The notes under the pieces were generated by a model. It was not told the DNA's origin, did no database searches, and saw only the letters and a program-made list of their open reading frames with translations. Shown one piece after another: positions 42,443-52,533 of a stretch of DNA of 64,000 nt (its first letter is position 1; each line of letters opens with the position of its first letter). The stretch covers positions 4,396,249-4,460,248 of the forward strand of contig CP030884.1 of NCBI GenBank assembly GCA_006969385.1, written 5' to 3'. The position numbers and the translations under genes are program-made. The DNA comes from Planctomycetaceae bacterium (GTDB lineage: Bacteria > Planctomycetota > Phycisphaerae > UBA1845 > UTPLA1).

Positions 42443-45400
42443 CTACTCAGAGACAAGACTAGACGCCCCAGCATGCGGGGCGTCGCCGTTCAGACCATAT
42501 TTTCGCGCTAGCCAACTCTCGTACATCTCCATATGGATGCGGGCCTCATCCATGTGACAATAATCCTGCGCCGTCTTAAGACCACCTTCGCGCAGCCGCG
42601 CCGTCAACGCCGAATCGTTCAGCAACATCAACATGCGATCGGCCATGGCCCGATGGTCGCGCGGACTCACCATCAACGCGTTTTGATTATCCACCGCATA
42701 CTCGTTGACGCCGCCCTCGTTGGTCAGCACCGGTGGTGTGCCGCAAGCCATCGCTTCCAAGCCGGGCCGACCGAAACCCTGAAAGTGCGAGGAATCCAGC
42801 AACAGCGTCGCATCGGACAGCATCTGGGCAACCTTGTTCGGATCGTAAATCCGTTCGAGGTTGGTGAACGGAATAGGCAAATCGTCGGGCATGTCTTTGT
42901 TTTCTGTGCCGAAGAAAACAAACTCGACATCGGGCCGCTCCGCATGCACGCGCTCGAACGCCTTGACCGCGTCACTAAACCCACGGCGCGGGGCATCGGG
43001 TCGGGCGTTGTAGACAATCTGAGGCCGTCGATTGGCGTCGGCCTTGCTACTACGGGGTCGAAATACGCCAAGATCGAGCCCCATATGAATTTTGTGACAC
43101 GCCACGCCGTGCTTGCGCTCGATCAGTTGCTTCAACCATTGCGACATCACCACGCGATATTCCGTCATGGTGTAGGTGGAAGCGGCCTGCGTGCGCAACA
43201 CAAATTCGTCTTCGGGATAGAAGTACGCCTCGTAATCCTGCACGTAATAGCTGGACACAAAATCGTACCGTTGACGCAGCCTCGGCATAACATGAAACGC
43301 CGTCGTCCAATACGTCGCAATCACGATATCGCTGGGCGGGAAGAGCCGAATCAACTCTTCGTTGTTCGGATAGACCAACGGCTGCGTCGGTAGATTAAAC
43401 TTCTCGGGATCGACCACATCCGCCAGCGTAACGATCTTCACGTCGTGCCCCGCAATGAGCATTTCGCGCGCCAACTGCGTAATACAAATCACGCCGCCGC
43501 AGATCGGCATCGACTCGGCGATTAGGAAGGTAATCCGCATTCGATCCAAATCGGGGATGCGGTCGATATACGACCGCGTCGGGAAGCGCACGCGCCGCTG
43601 GCTCGGGTCGAGATTTGTGCGTGGTCGCCTTCCGATGTGCCGTACGAAACTGCCCGCGGTCGTGTTGCTACCCAGTGTTTGATCGCCGCGCGCGAAGGAT
43701 CGACCTCGGCGCTCGAGTTGATCGCGATCGAAGCGATCCCACGCGAGTGCCGTCGGTCGCGACCATTCTTCGTAATCGATCGTATTGCGCAACAATGCGT
43801 CGCGCACGTATTGCAGAGGGTTACGTTTTAAGAACGCGTCGTAGTCGCGTTGATAGGCAAACGCCCAGCGTTGATCGAAAATCACACGGTTTTTGCGATA
43901 CCGCTCGATCCAGGTGCCGAAACTGCCGCTGCCTTTGTGATACACGAACGCGTCTTCGGCTGCGACGATGCGGAGGCCTTCTTCGGTGAGCCGCATGCAG
44001 AAGTCCGATTCTTCGCAGTATCCCGCCCCGAAGATTTCATCGAAGCCGCCCAGGAATTGAAGCCATTTGCGGCGAATCAACATACAGTAGCCAACGGCGG
44101 TTGTGATGTCGGGATAGTTGCGGCGCGAAATCTGACTGAGCCGGCGCGACATGGTATTGAGATTCAACCCGGGCGCCATTGCGACGGACAAGTTGACGCA
44201 CATGTTGCTCATTGGATTGACGGCGGCGATGCGGTCGTCCGATTCGGCACAACGCAACATACGGCTGAGCCAACCTTCGCTCACGATAACGTCAGAGTTA
44301 ATCAGGCACACGAATTTGGAGGTCGCCGCCTGCATCCCGCGGTTGGCGGTTCTCACAAAACCGAGATTGGATTCGTTACGCAGCAGTTCGATGCGCTCGT
44401 CCCAGCGTGCAATCTCTGCGAGCGCCGCGAACGTGTCGTCGCAATCGGAATCGTCAACAACGATCAATCTAAACGGCACAGAGGTATGCCGCACAATGCT
44501 GCGAACCGCATCTTTCACGTAGTTCAACCCGCCGTAAACGGGCATTACGATGTCAACTACGTCGTCGGGCCGATCGGCTTCATCTTTTATGGTTGCCGCA
44601 AGATAACTATTGGGATCGATATCGACGACATCGAGCGGCGAAGTGGATGACGCGTCGGGTTTCGGAAACGCTTGCAGAATGGACTGGTACCAACAATCCA
44701 GACAAATCAGTGACCAAATCGCTTGCGACAGATCGAGCCCGACCTCACCTTGGGCAAGTAATAGCGCATTGATGCCCTGCTCGTCGATGATCCGATGCTC
44801 GACCAAACTGCCTTCAAGCAATCGGCGGCGGACCCATGTTTGCAAAGAGCCGCGCATCCAATCGAACATCGGTAGCGTGGGACTCGCGGAATCGTATGGT
44901 TCAATATCAGCAGGGAGATATTCCGAAACCGCGTCGGCTAAGATCGCGGGCGCACTGTCAGCGGATTCGTCTGCTCGGATTTGCCCCGTCAACGCAAACA
45001 AACGCTGATCGACAAAGGGGCTATCCAAGACCATTCCGGACGCATTTTCTATCGCCGCGACATGCTGAATTAAAGACTGCGACCATCGACGACGCGAAGC
45101 GAATGCCCATGCGACGAAGTCAGGTGCCTCGTCGTTGATCTCGCCAACCGCAGTCGATTCCAGCTCTGCCAAGTGCGACTTTATTAGATCCATGCTCGGT
45201 CGTTGTGCCGTACCGAGCAGATTCCAAATCGTAGCAATATCGAGTTGATATGTGTGCCGCGTCGTTTCGCTAACCGTCTCAACGCGCGGCAACGGCAGGA
45301 CGGTGCAGTTCAGTCGTTCGCCAATTCCGTGACTGATTTCGAGCCAATCCCGTTGGAGTTGCGCTTCGTGCAAACCGAAGGATGCCGGGTCAGCTGTAGG

Positions 45401-46531
45401 TTGCCCGGGCTTGGGAGGCTCAATTAACGACTCAATACCGAGTGTTGTCAGCAGCGCGTTAAAATCGCCGGCGAGCTTCGATGCCAGTGCGGCATGGAGC
45501 ACGACCTGAGTATTCGCTGTCGGCTCATCGAGCGATTCTGCGAGTAATTCGACAACCGACTCGAACTCCCTTGCGTCGATGTTGACGTGATTTTGGGTCG
45601 CCGCTTGATTCTCACCCGATCGATCGCTTCGACCGTTATCCTCCAAATGTCGGCGATCGGAAAAGCTAACCGTGCATCTAGGCGTACTCGCCGACCGAGC
45701 TTTCGCAATCATCGTGCATATCGCCGGCGCTACCCCGGCTCGATCATCCGCAACGACGGGATTGTCATGTCGGCTTGCTTTCTCCTCAACGCAATCCCAA
45801 AGCGTCGTTCGCAGTGACTCGACCAGTTTCGGCCGGTTGACTTTCTCTCTTACCGATTCGCCTTCATCCAAATAGCAATTTATTGCAAGCATGCCGCCCT
45901 GCCATTCGAGAAAATGGCCAACGGGCAACCTGCGCGCTCCGGTCAACAACGTATCGTCACCTATGGCGAAACCGTGACCGAGATAACCGATCAGTGCCCC
46001 CTGATTTAGCTTTGGGTTGAGCAAACTGCTGGCAATGAGGGCCCGCATGTTCGTTGCAAACGCCGCTTGGCGGTAACGATTGGAATAAAAAACCGGCACC
46101 GTGCCAATGCGATCGCGCGCAACGATGATTCGATCCTCGGGGGAATCGACGATGCAGAATGCGAATGAACCGACTAATCGCCGGCAAAGCGTTTCGATTC
46201 CCCAATCCCGATAGCCGCGAAGAATGAGGGCATCTAAATCAATTTGCGTGGCGTCATTGGGCACGATACCAAGCGCTTCGCAGATCTGATGCGCATTTGA
46301 TAGTCGACCAAAAAACGCACCCCCGATGCCATCGTTGTTTCGGTGAGATAAGGTGAATGTCTTTAGGGCACTGGTTACGCTAGGGCTACGCATTAGAGCG
46401 ATACGGTCGGCATCGACCGTGATAGAGTCTGATGCACCGACCGGCGAAATGCGCGAAGCCATCCGCTCAATCACATCATGAACGATGCAGCGCTCGCTAT
46501 CGAAATTGAAGTAACCCGCTAATCCCGGCAA
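42443..46531 (-). CDS. Degenerate asparagine-synthetase / GT2 / GT4 triple fusion
   Basis: A 1362-residue protein. Residues 2-225 resemble a class II glutamine amidotransferase (GLAGYFNF, GRLSNAHQI, LVGSFAFCIVD, VARDRIGTVPVFYS), but the nucleophile Cys is replaced: it begins M-P-G, not M-C-G. About 235-620 resembles asparagine synthetase (VLDSPFVDQRLF, then FDWMRGSLQTWV) but its ATP loop SGGLDS reads DDRAGV. About 658-905 is a family 2 glycosyltransferase (IVMPVYGG, VVDDSD, LINSDVIV, GAGYCEESDF). About 998-1345 is a family 4 glycosyltransferase (ICGGVICITQLA, then FQGFGRPGLEAMACGTPPV). Both transferase domains keep key residues. An eight-base perfect hairpin lies at 42462-42484 inside the 3' end. 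Confidence 0.88.
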   Translation of the reverse strand: MPGLAGYFNFDSERCIVHDVIERMASRISPVGASDSITVDADRIALMRSPSVTSALKTFTLSHRNNDGIGGAFFGRLSNAHQICEALGIVPNDATQIDLDALILRGYRDWGIETLCRRLVGSFAFCIVDSPEDRIIVARDRIGTVPVFYSNRYRQAAFATNMRALIASSLLNPKLNQGALIGYLGHGFAIGDDTLLTGARRLPVGHFLEWQGGMLAINCYLDEGESVREKVNRPKLVESLRTTLWDCVEEKASRHDNPVVADDRAGVAPAICTMIAKARSASTPRCTVSFSDRRHLEDNGRSDRSGENQAATQNHVNIDAREFESVVELLAESLDEPTANTQVVLHAALASKLAGDFNALLTTLGIESLIEPPKPGQPTADPASFGLHEAQLQRDWLEISHGIGERLNCTVLPLPRVETVSETTRHTYQLDIATIWNLLGTAQRPSMDLIKSHLAELESTAVGEINDEAPDFVAWAFASRRRWSQSLIQHVAAIENASGMVLDSPFVDQRLFALTGQIRADESADSAPAILADAVSEYLPADIEPYDSASPTLPMFDWMRGSLQTWVRRRLLEGSLVEHRIIDEQGINALLLAQGEVGLDLSQAIWSLICLDCWYQSILQAFPKPDASSTSPLDVVDIDPNSYLAATIKDEADRPDDVVDIVMPVYGGLNYVKDAVRSIVRHTSVPFRLIVVDDSDCDDTFAALAEIARWDERIELLRNESNLGFVRTANRGMQAATSKFVCLINSDVIVSEGWLSRMLRCAESDDRIAAVNPMSNMCVNLSVAMAPGLNLNTMSRRLSQISRRNYPDITTAVGYCMLIRRKWLQFLGGFDEIFGAGYCEESDFCMRLTEEGLRIVAAEDAFVYHKGSGSFGTWIERYRKNRVIFDQRWAFAYQRDYDAFLKRNPLQYVRDALLRNTIDYEEWSRPTALAWDRFDRDQLERRGRSFARGDQTLGSNTTAGSFVRHIGRRPRTNLDPSQRRVRFPTRSYIDRIPDLDRMRITFLIAESMPICGGVICITQLAREMLIAGHDVKIVTLADVVDPEKFNLPTQPLVYPNNEELIRLFPPSDIVIATYWTTAFHVMPRLRQRYDFVSSYYVQDYEAYFYPEDEFVLRTQAASTYTMTEYRVVMSQWLKQLIERKHGVACHKIHMGLDLGVFRPRSSKADANRRPQIVYNARPDAPRRGFSDAVKAFERVHAERPDVEFVFFGTENKDMPDDLPIPFTNLERIYDPNKVAQMLSDATLLLDSSHFQGFGRPGLEAMACGTPPVLTNEGGVNEYAVDNQNALMVSPRDHRAMADRMLMLLNDSALTARLREGGLKTAQDYCHMDEARIHMEMYESWLARKYGLNGDAPHAGASSLVSE

Positions 46532-46570
46532 GGCGACGATCCTAATTCTTCTAAGGTGAAAAAGTGCAGG

Positions 46571-47020
46571 TTACTTGCCTGTAAATACCCGGCGAACGCG
46601 GCGATACACTTCGAGCAACCGCCAACCGCGCGTGCTCGCCATGCGCTGGGAAAGGTGGTGCAGCTCACGCGTTTGATCGATGACGTGCTTTAAATTCACG
46701 ATTTCGCGCCGCAACCGTTCGTTGTCATCCCATAGCGCGTCGCGCTCTAACTCGGTCTCGGCAAGTCGATCCAGCACGTCCCGAAGGGCTTGACGCAGCT
46801 CGACCTCACCGGCCTGATGTTCGAGCGAGAGTTCGTCAGCTGTGGAGGCGGAATACCGCTCCAACTCGCTAATGGCGCGCACCAATTTCTTGGATAGATT
46901 TCCCGCCGCATACATCACGCGATGCTCGGGCAGTTGGCCGTCATGGTATGTATTGCGCGACTGTAGGATGCCGTCATCCAAAACGGCGCTGCGGAGTCGC
47001 GATGAGTTCGATTTCGGCAT
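46571..47020 (-). CDS. Coiled-coil protein of the glycan locus
   Basis: A 149-residue soluble protein starting at ATG 47020, with GAGAGGAA four bases upstream. About 45-125 is a long charged coiled coil (LRQALRDVLDRLAETELERD, then DNERLRREIVNLKHVI). It ends TRGWRLLEVYRRVRR, which resembles the last residues of the methyltransferase at 40952 (GSRAWKMITKLRRMK). Endings of this kind are common on glycan-locus proteins and probably bind a membrane or partner. No enzymatic motif is seen. Confidence 0.72.
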   Translation of the reverse strand: MPKSNSSRLRSAVLDDGILQSRNTYHDGQLPEHRVMYAAGNLSKKLVRAISELERYSASTADELSLEHQAGEVELRQALRDVLDRLAETELERDALWDDNERLRREIVNLKHVIDQTRELHHLSQRMASTRGWRLLEVYRRVRRVFTGK

Positions 47021-47197
47021 CGATTCCTCTCGTCGGCTGCATCCGTGCCAAAATCGCGAGGGAGGTGCAGGGATGCGGTAAGAACCACATTTCACCCAAA
47101 ATTATCCGCCTCATCGCTGCCATTTGTCAAGATTGGACCGCCCGCCTGTTATTTCTGCGGCGGCGCACAATGGCAACGAATTCAGCGTTCTCGCACG

Positions 47198-49063
47198 CTA
47201 AAAACCGACCGCCACTGTCAAGTCCACGACCGCTATCTCCGGCTCGTCCGGAAAGATGAGTTTGACTGCACGCCATTTTGCGTTGCGCCAGTCCGGCTCG
47301 AACTCGATGCACTGCATGTAATGATGGGTTTCGCCATCGACTCGCATCTCAAGCTCGATGGGATTTAATTCTTTATTTTTTTGCGCGGACACGGGTTCGA
47401 GGAGTAGCTTAGCCGTTAGTTCGCCGCCACTCCGATCGGACGATTGCAAGTTGGCTGACACGAAGATGCAGGTGTTGAATCGCGGCGTGAAACCGTTGCA
47501 CGGCAATTCAATCACATTGGCAGACGCTTCGTCGAATCTCGCCTCACAAGCAATCGTAAAAGCGTTGCGCCTGGAAGTGGATACCTCTCGTCGTGCGTCG
47601 CCGACATGCCATACGGTAATCGCGACGATGATGATCGCCGCTACACCGCCCACTGAAAGATGCGAATACCACCGCAAGCGCACCGCGGCGTAAGCAGCCC
47701 CCAATGCGATCGCGGGCCATGCCGGCACAAGGAATCGCGGCATGGCATAGGTCACGACGTGCACGACCAATAGCGTTATCACCAGCGCCGCACCGGCAAG
47801 ACCTACCGCGTCCTTCTTCGTCGCCAACAACATCAGTCCGACGAGTCCGTAGACGCAGACCAGCGTTCCGAAACACGTCCACCAGATATAGCGCACCCAG
47901 CCGCGGGTACGACCGAGCCAGAGTTTCGATTCGTGCAGCGTGCGCCCCGGTTGAAAGTGCCAGCGCGGCCCTCCGCAGAGTACACGCATTGCTTTGACCG
48001 GCATGAGTTTTAGCCACGGTCCGACGTTGTCGCCGATTTTTTCCCAAGCGGCTTTCTTTAGGCGATTCTCGCCGTCCAGCGACATATGGCCGTGCGGCCC
48101 CTGTATCGCGACGTTGGGCCACTGCATTCCGGAAAAGCCGGGTTCGTCAGCGTTGGTCTTGGTTTCGGCACCCAGATAGAGAACGGCACCGAGACCGTTG
48201 GCGATACGCGGGGCATCGAAGTAGTAGGCGTTTTTGATAATCCACGGTGCTTGAATCGACAGGCACGCGAACAATAGGAGCAATGCGTGACGGGCATTGA
48301 TTGAATAACCTAACGGCATGTCGCGACCATTCTTGGCATTTCGTGAGGAAGATCTTCTACGAAGCGGAATCCATCGACTCAATAGCACCAGAATCAAAAA
48401 AACCACCGGCCAGGGTTGCAGGCTGGGTCGGCTGTAGATGGCAAACGCGGCAAATAACCCCGCCGATAGTATCCAGCGATTTTTAGCATCTCCTGCACAG
48501 GCTCTGTGTAACGAATACAAACTAAGACAAACAAAAAAGAAGGCCAATGGCTCGGTTAAGATCGATCCGGAGTAATACGCCGCCTGATAGGAAACGGCCG
48601 TGACAAATGTGGCGAGTAACTGCGCATTAAATCGCCGCGCAATGCGGCCAATGAGAAACGCGCCTAAGAGGATGCAACCAATGTTCGCAATGCGCGTGAG
48701 AACGATGTTTCGCCCCCACAGCAAATACCAGACCCACGGCATCGGCGGCGAACGCAGCGAGTCTTCGGTTGCCAGATAAGCGAAACCGTCGTCGACAAAA
48801 CGATCGGCGGCGTGCTGATAATAATGTTGTTCGTCTGAAAAGCGGATCGTCGCATATTCTCGATCCCCCGCGGCGTTTCGCGGCACATTCCTCGACCAGA
48901 CGTACCAATGGGAAAAGGCGGCGTATAGCAAGATCGCGAATAGCGCTAGGTGGCGGTTATGAGACAGCGCGTGCCCAAGCGAAGCGGACTGGCTTTCGCG
49001 CGAGCCGGCGTAGTCCATCACGCGAATATCATTACTGTCTTGGTGCGGTTCGTTTGCCGTCAC
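47198..49063 (-). CDS. GT-C-fold membrane glycosyltransferase (PMT/GT39-like)
   Basis: A 621-residue protein with about ten to eleven transmembrane helices between residues 35 and 500 and an extracytoplasmic C-terminal domain of ~120 residues. The first loop has DEQHYYQHAADRF, which may carry the catalytic acid near DE, and AYYSGSILTEPLAFFF is like the polyprenyl-sugar-dependent PMT family. It probably moves a sugar from a polyprenyl carrier to a lipid or protein outside the membrane. The likely start is GTG 49063, seven bases after the upstream gene; an ATG 15 codons later is possible. Confidence 0.82.
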   Translation of the reverse strand: MTANEPHQDSNDIRVMDYAGSRESQSASLGHALSHNRHLALFAILLYAAFSHWYVWSRNVPRNAAGDREYATIRFSDEQHYYQHAADRFVDDGFAYLATEDSLRSPPMPWVWYLLWGRNIVLTRIANIGCILLGAFLIGRIARRFNAQLLATFVTAVSYQAAYYSGSILTEPLAFFFVCLSLYSLHRACAGDAKNRWILSAGLFAAFAIYSRPSLQPWPVVFLILVLLSRWIPLRRRSSSRNAKNGRDMPLGYSINARHALLLLFACLSIQAPWIIKNAYYFDAPRIANGLGAVLYLGAETKTNADEPGFSGMQWPNVAIQGPHGHMSLDGENRLKKAAWEKIGDNVGPWLKLMPVKAMRVLCGGPRWHFQPGRTLHESKLWLGRTRGWVRYIWWTCFGTLVCVYGLVGLMLLATKKDAVGLAGAALVITLLVVHVVTYAMPRFLVPAWPAIALGAAYAAVRLRWYSHLSVGGVAAIIIVAITVWHVGDARREVSTSRRNAFTIACEARFDEASANVIELPCNGFTPRFNTCIFVSANLQSSDRSGGELTAKLLLEPVSAQKNKELNPIELEMRVDGETHHYMQCIEFEPDWRNAKWRAVKLIFPDEPEIAVVDLTVAVGF

Positions 49064-49069
49064 GATGAA

Positions 49070-51379
49070 TTACCGTACCGTGCTTTTCAGTTGCAGATAG
49101 GCGCGCTTCATGACCTGCCGCACGCGCGGCGGAATGAGCGGCTTGGCATAAAGATACGGTTGATACCACCAATAATGGTGATACTCGGGAACGGGTTCGC
49201 TGAACCCAACATATTCTTGCGCCAGTTCGTAGGCATCCAACAATTCATCCTGGCGGACCCGTGTCTTTTCGTCCTCCAACGAGGGGACTTCGAGAGGTTT
49301 GATAAGCTCGTGCATGATTTTGCGATGCTCGGCGCTATTGTTCGCCCAACTCGGATGCACAAACCGTTCGGCAGCTTCCTTCAATGGCGCTATGGACGAA
49401 CGGTCTTCAACAAGCGATCGCAGTTGCCTAAGCGCTTCTTGATCGTTATCAACCAGTAATCCCGCCCCGGATTTTTCGCAACGTTCGACCAACGCGCCTC
49501 GACGCGTTGCGATGACCGGCACACCTGCCAGCCAAGCTTCGCTAAGAACAAAACAAAACGTCTCGTCGCAACGAGGCAAAATCAATGCAAGGTCGATCCC
49601 GTCGCCTTGCAGCTTCCCGCAAATCTCGGCCTGCACGTAGTTGCCGTGTATCACGATTCTGTCCCGAAGTCCTAACGCATCGAGCTTGCGACGAAAACCG
49701 TGGGCATCGACGTCGCCATACAAGTGCCATTCGATCGGCAAATCGCGCGTTCGATCCATCAGGTACAAATAGGTGTCGGTACCTTTGGATGGATCTGCCA
49801 TGCGACCGAAGATGGCGACTCGCATCGTGGCATCGTGGGGATCACGTGAACCTGTCGATGTCAACAGTGGCGCATCGTACCCGTGGGGAATGGCATGAAT
49901 CTTCGCTTGCGCTGACGGATGAAAGGCGGCGATACGGTCTGCGGCGAATTTCGACGGCGTCAGAATGCAATCCGCATGCTCGAACAATCGGCCGAATGCC
50001 TCGCGATGCTCGGCTCGCCACGCGAACACATCAGATGGTGCCGCGATATTGAGATTCTCACATTGAGTGCGTAAACACGTCTGCGCGGCTGCAGATCCAT
50101 CGCACGGACAAGCGGCACACGACTTACAATCGATCATGTTAAAACTGGGGCAAATGCAAAGAAAATCGTGTGCGGTATATGCGACTGGCAGCTTTGAATC
50201 GATCAATAAATCGACAACAGCCAACGGCCAGCGCAACAGATGATGAATGTGAACAAAACCGACGTCGAATAATTCCAAAATTCGCCTAAGCGTATCGACG
50301 ATTTCCGGGTTTGTTTCATTGAGCGGCGCCGTAGGTTCGCTAAGTTCAAAGGTTAACCGTACCGCCTCATCGATCTTGCCGTCGATCACTTCCACGGCAT
50401 GAAGGCGCTTCCATTCGGGCCATACGATTACGGCACGCGGCAATGCCAGTCCCTCCACCAACTTGCGGACAAAAAACTCCGTCCCGCCCGAGTGCGCCGC
50501 CAAAGGGGATGCATGCAACATGAACAACCCCGCTCGGTGATTGCGTCGCTTCTCGCGGCGCAGATGCAATCGCACATTGTTCTGCAACTGACGCAACGGA
50601 TTCTTCGCAATATAGCGATGCACATCCGGAAAGTAGTTCGGGTGCAGTCGCGCAAGAGTCTTACTGTTCTCGTGCTCCAGCGCCTTACCTTCGGCACCGA
50701 AGGACGCCTTGCCCATATGGGCGATAAAGCAATCATCCACAAGTCGAATCTGCCATCCCTTTTTTTTCGCACGCTCGCAAAAGTCGTTTTCCTCACCGAA
50801 ACCGCGACCGAAGGCGACTTGATCTAAGTAACCGATTTGTTCGATTACGGCGGCACGAACGTACATACAAAAGCCGACGGCCGTGACCAACTCGGGGTAA
50901 TTTTTGAACGAGATACGCTCGACAAGATTGGCATACGTATCGACGTCGAGATCGGCGGGTAAATCGTTGTCCTGACAAAACTCCGGAATGCTGCAAACGG
51001 TTCCGTTATTGGTAAACGGCGACGCGATGCCGATGCGCTCATCGTGATACACGCAGGATATGTGCTTTTCGAGAAATCGCTCCGTCACGATCGTATCGCT
51101 ATTAAGCAGCAAGACGTCGCGACCTTCCGCGTGTTTCATTCCGCGATTGGCCGTTACAACAAAGCCCCCGTTGACTTCGTTACGCAAATAGACCACACGT
51201 TCGTATTGCGCGGCGGTATTCTTGAGGAAACGGACGAGTTCATGGTCGGTACTGGCGTCGTCGACTAAGATCAAGCGCCAATCGCCATTCGCGTGGCGCA
51301 GCACACTCGTGACGCACGCCTCCACATCGGCACGGGCGTTATAGATCGGTACGACGATATCGACGGGGACGTCAGTCAT
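49070..51379 (-). CDS. GT2-GT4 fusion glycosyltransferase with Cys-rich segment
   Basis: A 769-residue protein. About 4-265 is family 2 (IVVPIYNARADVEACV, LVDDASTD, LLLNSDTIV, GRGFGEENDF). About 285-740 is family 4 (SGGTEFFVRKLVEGL, FGRMADPSKGTDTYLYL, then ETFCFVLSEAWLAGVPVI). Between YTAHDFLCICPSF and TQCENLN lie eight Cys (408-440), a pattern known in some GT4 proteins beside the HDF motif and possibly metal-binding. The start overlaps the wecB-like stop by four bases. The domain order matches the C-terminal half of the 1362-residue fusion protein. Confidence 0.9.
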   Translation of the reverse strand: MTDVPVDIVVPIYNARADVEACVTSVLRHANGDWRLILVDDASTDHELVRFLKNTAAQYERVVYLRNEVNGGFVVTANRGMKHAEGRDVLLLNSDTIVTERFLEKHISCVYHDERIGIASPFTNNGTVCSIPEFCQDNDLPADLDVDTYANLVERISFKNYPELVTAVGFCMYVRAAVIEQIGYLDQVAFGRGFGEENDFCERAKKKGWQIRLVDDCFIAHMGKASFGAEGKALEHENSKTLARLHPNYFPDVHRYIAKNPLRQLQNNVRLHLRREKRRNHRAGLFMLHASPLAAHSGGTEFFVRKLVEGLALPRAVIVWPEWKRLHAVEVIDGKIDEAVRLTFELSEPTAPLNETNPEIVDTLRRILELFDVGFVHIHHLLRWPLAVVDLLIDSKLPVAYTAHDFLCICPSFNMIDCKSCAACPCDGSAAAQTCLRTQCENLNIAAPSDVFAWRAEHREAFGRLFEHADCILTPSKFAADRIAAFHPSAQAKIHAIPHGYDAPLLTSTGSRDPHDATMRVAIFGRMADPSKGTDTYLYLMDRTRDLPIEWHLYGDVDAHGFRRKLDALGLRDRIVIHGNYVQAEICGKLQGDGIDLALILPRCDETFCFVLSEAWLAGVPVIATRRGALVERCEKSGAGLLVDNDQEALRQLRSLVEDRSSIAPLKEAAERFVHPSWANNSAEHRKIMHELIKPLEVPSLEDEKTRVRQDELLDAYELAQEYVGFSEPVPEYHHYWWYQPYLYAKPLIPPRVRQVMKRAYLQLKSTVR

Positions 51380-52533
51380 CTTGTGCGTACCGAGTTCGAC
51401 AAATTCAATGACGCGCGCGGGACGGCTGCGCTATAACTTGCGGGACTACCTTCAAACCAACCTTCCAATTCGTTATTGATACGCTGGGCCGCGCGACCGT
51501 CCATTAGCTCGGCATCGGCCAGCGCTTGTCGCGGCTGGGATTGAACCGATTGAAACGCGTCTCGAATGCGATCGGGATCGGCACCGGCGAGCACGTTCCA
51601 CCCGGCGGCAACCGTTTCAACCCACTCGGTTTCGTCGCGCAGCGTGACGCACGGCGTTTGATGAAAGCACGCTTCCTTTTGTATGCCGCCCGAATCAGTC
51701 ATGACCACATCGGCATGAACCAGCAGACCAACGAATTCGAGATAGCCCAACGGCGGCAGCAGGCGGATATTTTCGGCTTCGGTAACGGCATGGAGCATAT
51801 CGAATGATTCCAACTTCGCACGCGTGCGCGGATGCAGTGGCCAGACGACGAGCGTCGGTAGGTTCGTCAAGGCCCGAACAATTCCCGCCAACACCACCTG
51901 ATCGTCGGTATTGCTCGGTCGATGAATCGTCGCAAGACAGAATGGCTGATTGTCGACGCCGAACTGATTCAACAAATCACCGCGTTCCGCGCTCACGCGC
52001 GTCGCGGCCCACGCCGCAACGTCGTACATCACATCGCCCGGAAGGCTTACGCCATGATCAATCCCTTCGCGTCTTAGATGATCGACGGCCGTGCGTGTCG
52101 GACATAGTAACAACGTCGACACGCGGTCCGTCATAATGCGGTTGATTTCTTCCGGCATCGCGCGATTGTGGCTGCGCAATCCCGCTTCGACATGCGCGAT
52201 CGGAATGCTCAACTTTGCCGCCGCCAGGGCCGCCGCCAGCGTTGAATTGGTATCGCCGTAAACCAAGACCAAGTCTGGGCGTTGTGCAGTAAGCACCTCT
52301 GCGATATCCGTGAGCATCGTGCCCGTCTGCGCGCCGTGACCGCCCGAGCCGACCGCCAAATTAATGTCAGGCTCTGGAATGTCGAGGCCTTCGAAGAACA
52401 CCCGCGACATCTCATAGTCGTAATGTTGGCCCGTGTGAATCAGATACTCATCGTGATTCGCGCGCAACACCCGCGACATCGGCGCGGCCTTCACGAACTG
52501 AGGTCGGGCACCCACCACGGTTACGATACGCAT
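51376..52533 (-). CDS. wecB: UDP-N-acetylglucosamine 2-epimerase (non-hydrolysing)
   Basis: A 385-residue enzyme of the WecB/MnaA family that turns UDP-GlcNAc into UDP-ManNAc. VVGARPQFVKAAPMSR opens the fold; HTGQHYDYEMS, VYGDTNSTLAAALAA, HVEAGLRS and DSGGIQKEACF are family motifs. It sits between the dehydrogenase-acetyltransferase (one-base TAATG overlap) and the GT2-GT4 fusion (four-base overlap), so these three are almost certainly one transcript. It probably feeds an N-acetylmannosamine-type sugar for the surface glycan. A WbpI-like 2-epimerase acting on a diacetylated uronic acid is an alternative, since the neighbour is WbpB/WbpD-like. Confidence 0.93.
   Translation of the reverse strand: MRIVTVVGARPQFVKAAPMSRVLRANHDEYLIHTGQHYDYEMSRVFFEGLDIPEPDINLAVGSGGHGAQTGTMLTDIAEVLTAQRPDLVLVYGDTNSTLAAALAAAKLSIPIAHVEAGLRSHNRAMPEEINRIMTDRVSTLLLCPTRTAVDHLRREGIDHGVSLPGDVMYDVAAWAATRVSAERGDLLNQFGVDNQPFCLATIHRPSNTDDQVVLAGIVRALTNLPTLVVWPLHPRTRAKLESFDMLHAVTEAENIRLLPPLGYLEFVGLLVHADVVMTDSGGIQKEACFHQTPCVTLRDETEWVETVAAGWNVLAGADPDRIRDAFQSVQSQPRQALADAELMDGRAAQRINNELEGWFEGSPASYSAAVPRASLNLSNSVRTR

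Noticed and set aside
42462..42484. Perfect eight-base hairpin as a terminator between the methyltransferase and fusion genes
   Set aside because: It is inside the last codons of the fusion gene and neither strand has a T-run after it, so I did not call a terminator.
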